Positions 5,676-9,358 of a DNA stretch of 9,358 nucleotides are shown piece by piece (position 1 is the stretch's first letter; each line of letters begins with the position of its first letter). Location: positions 1-9,358 of the forward strand of contig JAIYCK010000256.1 of the NCBI GenBank assembly GCA_027488055.1. The letters are read 5' to 3'. Position numbers and translations under genes: made by a program. The notes beneath the pieces were generated by a model, which saw nothing but the letters and a program-made list of their open reading frames with translations, did no database searches and was not told the DNA's origin. This DNA is from Flavobacteriales bacterium. GTDB lineage: Bacteria > Bacteroidota > Bacteroidia > Flavobacteriales_D > Sanyastnellaceae.

Positions 5676-6740
5676 TTAAACTAGATAGAAGAAGGTGAAT
5701 ACGAATACCCATACCAAATCTACAAAGTGCCAAAACAATCCGACCTTCTCAACCATTTCGTAGTGGCCTCGGCGCTCAAATACACCGCGATAAGCCATCA
5801 AGAATACGATCAAATTGATGATCACCCCTTGACAAACGTGGAATCCATGGAATCCAGTGATGAAAAAGAAGTAATTGGCATATTGTTGTTGAGCTCCATA
5901 TTCATTTTTTGAAAGGTTGGCACCAAATACCTCCGTATGAGCTTCCTTCTCCTTCCAAATTTTCATCGCTTCATCGCCAGTCACGACCAGTTTTGCATAG
6001 TCTTGACCGTCCTTGTGCACCAAGGTGTATTTATTTACGACCAATTCCAATGGATACTTCATAGGTTCAGCCGTCGCATGAGCATCATGACCATGTGCGT
6101 CCTCGGCATGCGAACCGTGCGCGTCGCCGTGTGATTCATGGGCCGCTGCTGTCACAACCATGGTGTTACCTTCCCATGAAATATGATCGCCGTGCTCCAT
6201 TGCATGCTCGTAAGCATGACCGAAAGCAGTGGACATATGCACCCAAGATCCCGCGTTCAAATCCAATGTACGGCCATCATCAGCCTTTACTGACATGCCA
6301 TTGGCGATTTCGAATGCACCACCAGATCCATGAATAAAGTGAGACCATTCCCACACTTGTGATCCCAAAAACACAAAACCACCAATCACAGTAGCTCCCA
6401 TCCATTTGATCACTCCTTTCTTATCCATGCGATGACCTGCTTCCACCGCAAGTACCATCGTAACTGAAGACACAATGAGAATGAACGTCATGAAGGCCAC
6501 ATAAATCAGTGGGTATTGACCGCTCAAGAAAGGAAGTGCCTCAAACACTTGCTCACCAACCGGCCACGCCTCGGGACTTGCATGGCGGATCACGCCGTAG
6601 GCTATGAGAAGTCCTCCGAATGTCAATGCATCTGACACCAAGAAAAACCACATCATCATTTTACCATAGCTAATGCTGAAAGGCGACTGTCCTCCGCCCC
6701 AAAGTTGCTTTTTGTCTACTGACTGAGCTTGTCCGGCCAT
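5676..6740 (-). CDS. Cytochrome c oxidase subunit III with large His-rich periplasmic insert
   Basis: This 354-residue protein is long for a CyoC-like subunit III (about 200 residues). Five helices are placed at about 28-50, 77-100, 112-132, 287-315 and 335-354. The family's conserved membrane Glu is present (Glu100, in SSVTMVLAVEAGHRMD). The C-terminal half is classic: YFFFITGFHGFHVCQGV (290-306) and VEKVGLFWHFVDLVWVFVFT. Between helices 3 and 4 there is an extra segment of about 150 residues (133-286). By the positive-inside rule (HRMDKKG and YRGVFERRG loops inside) it faces the periplasm. Its centre, residues 201-221, holds seven histidines mixed with Asp, Glu and Ala, a likely copper or other metal-binding stretch. 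Subunit III stabilises the catalytic subunit I and its proton and oxygen paths. This is the canonical-looking member of the tandem pair. Confidence 0.92.
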   Translation of the reverse strand: MAGQAQSVDKKQLWGGGQSPFSISYGKMMMWFFLVSDALTFGGLLIAYGVIRHASPEAWPVGEQVFEALPFLSGQYPLIYVAFMTFILIVSSVTMVLAVEAGHRMDKKGVIKWMGATVIGGFVFLGSQVWEWSHFIHGSGGAFEIANGMSVKADDGRTLDLNAGSWVHMSTAFGHAYEHAMEHGDHISWEGNTMVVTAAAHESHGDAHGSHAEDAHGHDAHATAEPMKYPLELVVNKYTLVHKDGQDYAKLVVTGDEAMKIWKEKEAHTEVFGANLSKNEYGAQQQYANYFFFITGFHGFHVCQGVIINLIVFLMAYRGVFERRGHYEMVEKVGLFWHFVDLVWVFVFTFFYLV

Positions 6741-6782
6741 AATAGGTTTAAGAAATTTTTCGCAAGTTTAATACTGAAATCG

Positions 6783-6837
6783 ATTCCAATGACTAGCTAT
6801 GGCAAATTTTCTATGGTATTTTTATCTACATTGGAAT
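6783..6837. other. Perfect 9-bp inverted repeat with internal 14-bp tandem repeat between the subunit III genes
   Basis: ATTCCAATG (6783-6791) and CATTGGAAT (6829-6837) are perfect reverse complements separated by 37 bases. Inside the spacer, CTATGG occurs at 6797-6802 and again at 6811-6816, each followed by an A/T-rich stretch, giving an imperfect 14-base tandem repeat. The element sits in the 204-base gap 6741-6944, by far the longest gap in the otherwise compact oxidase cluster. It could be a regulator site, an mRNA structure or the remnant of an insertion. No ORF of note and no convincing promoter were found in this gap. Confidence 0.4.
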
Positions 6838-6944
6838 GTCCGAAATGCAAGGCTTGATTATATCTATTCTAAATAAGGACGCAAGACTCTGAAAACCTAA
6901 TACTTATGAAGCCAATTGCACCTGTCGCGCCCCTCCGAAGATGG

Positions 6945-7703
6945 TCAAAAAATATAGAAGACAAAGGCAAACAAATAGAGCCAAAGCACACCTAAAAAAT
7001 GCCAATAGACACCCGCAGTCGACAAACTGACAAAATCACCAGCATGAACCACCCCGCGATGCATTTGCCAGAAAAGACGGACCATGTAAAGCAGACCAAA
7101 TACCAAATGCACAATATGCACATAAACCAAAACACTGATCAATGCCCCACTAGCATTGAAGGTGGTCATGACCACATTGGTCACTGGACTGTCTGGTTTT
7201 GTGGGAATGTAATATTCGCCGTTTTCCAGTACCAAACGCTGTCCTTGCATCTCGAACCAAAAATCGGTGCCGTAGTTGCCCAACATGCGTCCAGCTGTAT
7301 GCCAGTTAGTTGCGGTAGCGCCGCTCTCTGTTTGGTAGGTGTAGCTGCCTGCATTGCGCGATTTGAGATACATCCAACCGTTGTGTTGTGAAACAGCAAA
7401 CAACAAACCCAAGAAGAAGGTGAGGCCCAGCCATACTTTTGACGCAGAGGCCGCACCCTTTCGCATGGCGCGAACACTCATCATCAACGTTACACTGGAG
7501 AGGACAATGCTGGCGTTGCTCCACCAAAAAGCCTTGGGTGGAATCGCGTGCATCCAAATCACTTTGCCGTTCATTACAATCATTGCACTAGTGATTCCAG
7601 CGAACAACATCAAAACCGCAAATACGATGAACCACATCATCATCTTTTTTGTGCGGAATTTTACCTCAGGATCCAATCCTTCGAACACATTAGTCTCTGC
7701 CAT
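6945..7703 (-). CDS. Divergent cytochrome c oxidase subunit III paralogue
   Basis: This 252-residue subunit III-like protein has five predicted helices at about 22-44, 59-78, 90-106, 185-209 and 228-251. Family features include KKMMMWFIVFAVLMLFAGI at the first helix, the SSVTLMM second helix, VYVHIVHLVFGLLYMVRLFW and the C-terminal GVYWHFLGVLWLYLFAFVFY. It aligns with the next gene's protein, but the conserved membrane Glu (Glu100 there) corresponds to Arg78 here. It also has an insert of about 75 residues (107-183) between helices 3 and 4, predicted to be periplasmic and without a His-rich tract. The ATG at 7703 gives a soluble MAETNVFEGLDPE N-terminus before the first helix. It follows ctaB by 29 bases, so the two are probably cotranscribed. 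It may form part of the same oxidase as the canonical subunit III, or have an assembly role. Confidence 0.88.
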   Translation of the reverse strand: MAETNVFEGLDPEVKFRTKKMMMWFIVFAVLMLFAGITSAMIVMNGKVIWMHAIPPKAFWWSNASIVLSSVTLMMSVRAMRKGAASASKVWLGLTFFLGLLFAVSQHNGWMYLKSRNAGSYTYQTESGATATNWHTAGRMLGNYGTDFWFEMQGQRLVLENGEYYIPTKPDSPVTNVVMTTFNASGALISVLVYVHIVHLVFGLLYMVRLFWQMHRGVVHAGDFVSLSTAGVYWHFLGVLWLYLFAFVFYIF

Positions 7704-7732
7704 ATTGGGTAGTTAAATTATTTTTATCTGGA

Positions 7733-8623
7733 TCAACCAATTCGATCCAACACATAGGCCAGTTGCACCACAGGTAAATAAAAAAAGGATGCAAACATGA
7801 GCCCTCGAGCATCTTTAACATCGCAAGAGCGATAAAGTTTAAGCGCATACCAAACCATTACCAAACCACTGATGAAAGCTACGATGGCCGCAATGTTTCC
7901 GACAATCGGCTGGTTGACTGGGAAGACCCACAACAACAAGCTCACAGGAATCAAGAACAATGAATAGATTAAGATCTGAAATGCGCTTCGTTTGGTGCGA
8001 CCTCCCAAAGGCAGTAAGTTATATCCTCCTTTCATGTAGTCTTCATGCGCCACCCACGCGATCGCCCAAAAATGCGGAAACTGCCACATGAATTGCATCG
8101 CAAACAAACTACCCGCCTCGATGCCGTAATGATCAGCGGCCACGTACCCGAGTAAGGGGGGAACCGCACCAGGAAAAGCTCCTACAAACACGGCAAGTGA
8201 GCTCACTCGTTTGAGCGGTGTGTAAATAAACACATAACTAAAAAAAGCTGCTAGACCTAAAATCCCACAAGCGGTATTGACTAAGATCCACAACATCGCA
8301 ATCCCCAAAACCGCTGCAATTGCGCTTGCCCAAATGGCCTCGCTGACTGTCAATCGACCTGTGGGAATAGGACGACTGCGCGTGCGATCCATCAGCTTAT
8401 CGTACTCGCGCTCCCACACTTGATTCATTCCATTGCTTCCGCCGGTGAGCAGAAATCCCCCTAAACAGAGGATGCCGAGTACATCCCACTTCACCTCATT
8501 GCACCCCAAAAGATATCCTAGGATAGCCGAAACAACCACCAAAAATGCCAATCGCAATTTGAACAACTCCGCTATAGCGCGGACTTTGGAGGAGAAACCG
8601 GAATGCGTGGCGAGTGATGTCAT
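7733..8623 (-). CDS. ctaB: Protoheme IX farnesyltransferase (haem O synthase)
   Basis: CtaB/CyoE transfers a farnesyl group from farnesyl diphosphate to protohaem IX, making haem O, the precursor of haem A used by haem-copper oxidases; it acts in the inner membrane. The 296-residue protein has the normal length and many hydrophobic segments. The UbiA-family substrate motif is visible at residues 67-86: Asn67, Asp75 and Asp79 in NQVWEREYDKLMDRTRSRP. The second conserved region runs YTPLKR (134-139), GAFPGAVPPLLGY (148-160) and WQFPHFWAIAWVAHEDY (180-196). The start is the ATG at 8623; the codon before it is an in-frame TTG at 8626, which is less likely. It is the first gene of the respiratory block, directly ahead of the two subunit III genes. 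Haem A synthase (CtaA) is not in the window, so it cannot be told here whether haem O or haem A is the final cofactor. Confidence 0.96.
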   Translation of the reverse strand: MTSLATHSGFSSKVRAIAELFKLRLAFLVVVSAILGYLLGCNEVKWDVLGILCLGGFLLTGGSNGMNQVWEREYDKLMDRTRSRPIPTGRLTVSEAIWASAIAAVLGIAMLWILVNTACGILGLAAFFSYVFIYTPLKRVSSLAVFVGAFPGAVPPLLGYVAADHYGIEAGSLFAMQFMWQFPHFWAIAWVAHEDYMKGGYNLLPLGGRTKRSAFQILIYSLFLIPVSLLLWVFPVNQPIVGNIAAIVAFISGLVMVWYALKLYRSCDVKDARGLMFASFFYLPVVQLAYVLDRIG

Positions 8624-8675
8624 CAATGGAGTGTACTTTGAAAAGCGGTGCGAAATTAAGACGTGTTAGCCCTTC

Positions 8676-8688
8676 TGAATTTAATTCA
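8676..8688. promoter_or_regulatory. Perfect 13-bp A/T-rich palindrome upstream of ctaB
   Basis: TGAATT-T-AATTCA is perfectly symmetric around the central T and lies 52 bases upstream of the ctaB ATG, in the 88-base gap after the RemB/Wzi-like gene. On the minus strand, TAATTTCG (8659 to 8652) is one mismatch from the -7 box and could be the ctaB promoter, with the palindrome in operator position. Short A/T palindromes arise often by chance, so this is tentative. Confidence 0.25.
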
Positions 8689-8711
8689 TGAAAAAATACT
8701 GCGATTGAACA

Positions 8712-9358
8712 TCAGATATCGCGCAAAGCCGACATCAGTCCCACCGCTCTGAAGCCAATCATGATCCAAAATTGTTCACGTTGCACTTGATTGTTGTGCG
8801 ACAACCGATAATGCTGGGAAACAAAAACTTCCCACGCGTCATGTTTGTCCACGACATAAGCTAAATCAGCATGCTGGTAGAAAACATTCGTTTTGGACCC
8901 TTGCAACAATCCGTTGCCATATTGTCGAAATGGATTGCGATAAGACCGACTGATGTCGCCCCCAAGATTGTCTATTTCTCCATCCGTATTGGTATCTTCA
9001 TCCCTCCCATAGGCCCCATACAATGCTTGCAACTGCAGCTTCCACTGTTTCATTTCTACTTTTCCTCGCCACAACACCTCAGCAAAATTGGCCCCAAGTG
9101 GATGTGCCAATGGCTGTGACCAATGGGTCCAACTTTGAATGGGTGAACCATGGGTATATGTAAAGGGTCGTACCACATTGCCCTCAATAAGCATATCAAA
9201 TCCAGGGAGCACATCGAAACACTTCACACCCAGTTGACCACCATACTTATTTGCCCACCACTTCAACTCCCTTTTCAATTGATTCAACTTAAATTCATCC
9301 AAGACGATTTGACCATAAACACTGACTTTGGGTGTGGCTTTGTAACGCATGCTGGCGG
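8712..9358 (-). CDS. RemB/Wzi-like outer-membrane beta-barrel protein, C-terminal fragment
   Basis: The frame is open through the right window edge. An in-frame Met lies at 9350 but Ala-Ser codons precede it without a stop, so the true start is outside and this is the last 214 or so residues of a larger protein. Visible landmarks typical of the Bacteroidota RemB/capsule-assembly Wzi-like family are YGQIVLDEF, WANKYGGQLGVKCFD, the motif VVRPFTYTHGSPI and LAHPLGANFAEVLW. They are followed by alternating aromatic/polar beta-strands (LQLQALYGAYGRD, YQHADLAYVV, WEVFVSQHYRL) and an aromatic final strand ending in FWIMIGFRA. The family is linked to surface polysaccharide attachment or gliding motility, but the exact role here is unknown. 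It precedes ctaB with an 88-base gap and is unrelated in function to the oxidase genes. Confidence 0.75.
   Translation of the reverse strand, partial: ASMRYKATPKVSVYGQIVLDEFKLNQLKRELKWWANKYGGQLGVKCFDVLPGFDMLIEGNVVRPFTYTHGSPIQSWTHWSQPLAHPLGANFAEVLWRGKVEMKQWKLQLQALYGAYGRDEDTNTDGEIDNLGGDISRSYRNPFRQYGNGLLQGSKTNVFYQHADLAYVVDKHDAWEVFVSQHYRLSHNNQVQREQFWIMIGFRAVGLMSALRDI

Noticed and set aside
8624..8626. TTG as the start codon of ctaB
   Set aside because: It adds only one residue directly before an ATG, and the ATG is the simpler start.

Overview
The window comes from a Bacteroidota genome. The evidence is a tandem pair of CyoC-like cytochrome oxidase subunit III genes with a CyoD-like subunit IV, a DUF420 protein next to SCO proteins, a RemB/Wzi-type outer-membrane protein with LAHPLGANF-like motifs, an OmpA-like protein with an N-terminal carboxypeptidase-regulatory-like domain, A/T-rich leaders without clear Shine-Dalgarno sequences, and TAnnTTTG-type promoter boxes. 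I cannot fix the genus. The order could be Flavobacteriales or a neighbour.

All eleven supported genes lie on the minus strand, so transcription runs from high to low coordinates. At the right edge (8712-9358) is the C-terminal part of a RemB/Wzi-like beta-barrel protein. It is followed by a respiratory block: ctaB (haem O synthase, 7733-8623), two subunit III paralogues (6945-7703 and 5676-6740), a subunit IV (5294-5635), two SCO-family proteins (4543-5208 and 3906-4559), a DUF420/CtaM-like membrane protein (3355-3909) and an 81-residue membrane protein with an exported CAMC motif (3048-3293). Several of these genes overlap or nearly touch, which fits one operon for assembling a haem-copper oxidase. 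The catalytic subunits I and II are not in the window.

Downstream of the respiratory block are an OmpA-like protein (2246-2971) and a TolC-type outer-membrane factor (696-2126). The TolC gene is translationally coupled by an ATGA overlap to an HlyD/MacA-type membrane fusion protein (1-699, truncated by the window edge). That is the start of a tripartite efflux operon whose inner-membrane pump is probably just outside the window. A promoter-like box and a 20-bp near-palindrome precede the TolC gene.

The most interesting part is the oxidase-assembly module. One SCO protein has the full copper-binding set (CxxxC plus His). The adjacent paralogue has lost all three ligands and contains no cysteine at all. 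One subunit III carries a large His-rich loop predicted to be periplasmic, while its paralogue has replaced a normally conserved membrane glutamate with arginine. The small CAMC protein sits at the end of the module. Together these suggest a lineage-specific copper-delivery or assembly relay; the functional link is inference. No RNA gene, mobile element, CRISPR array or gene-free stretch over 300 bases was seen. The longest intergenic gap is about 204 bases (6741-6944).
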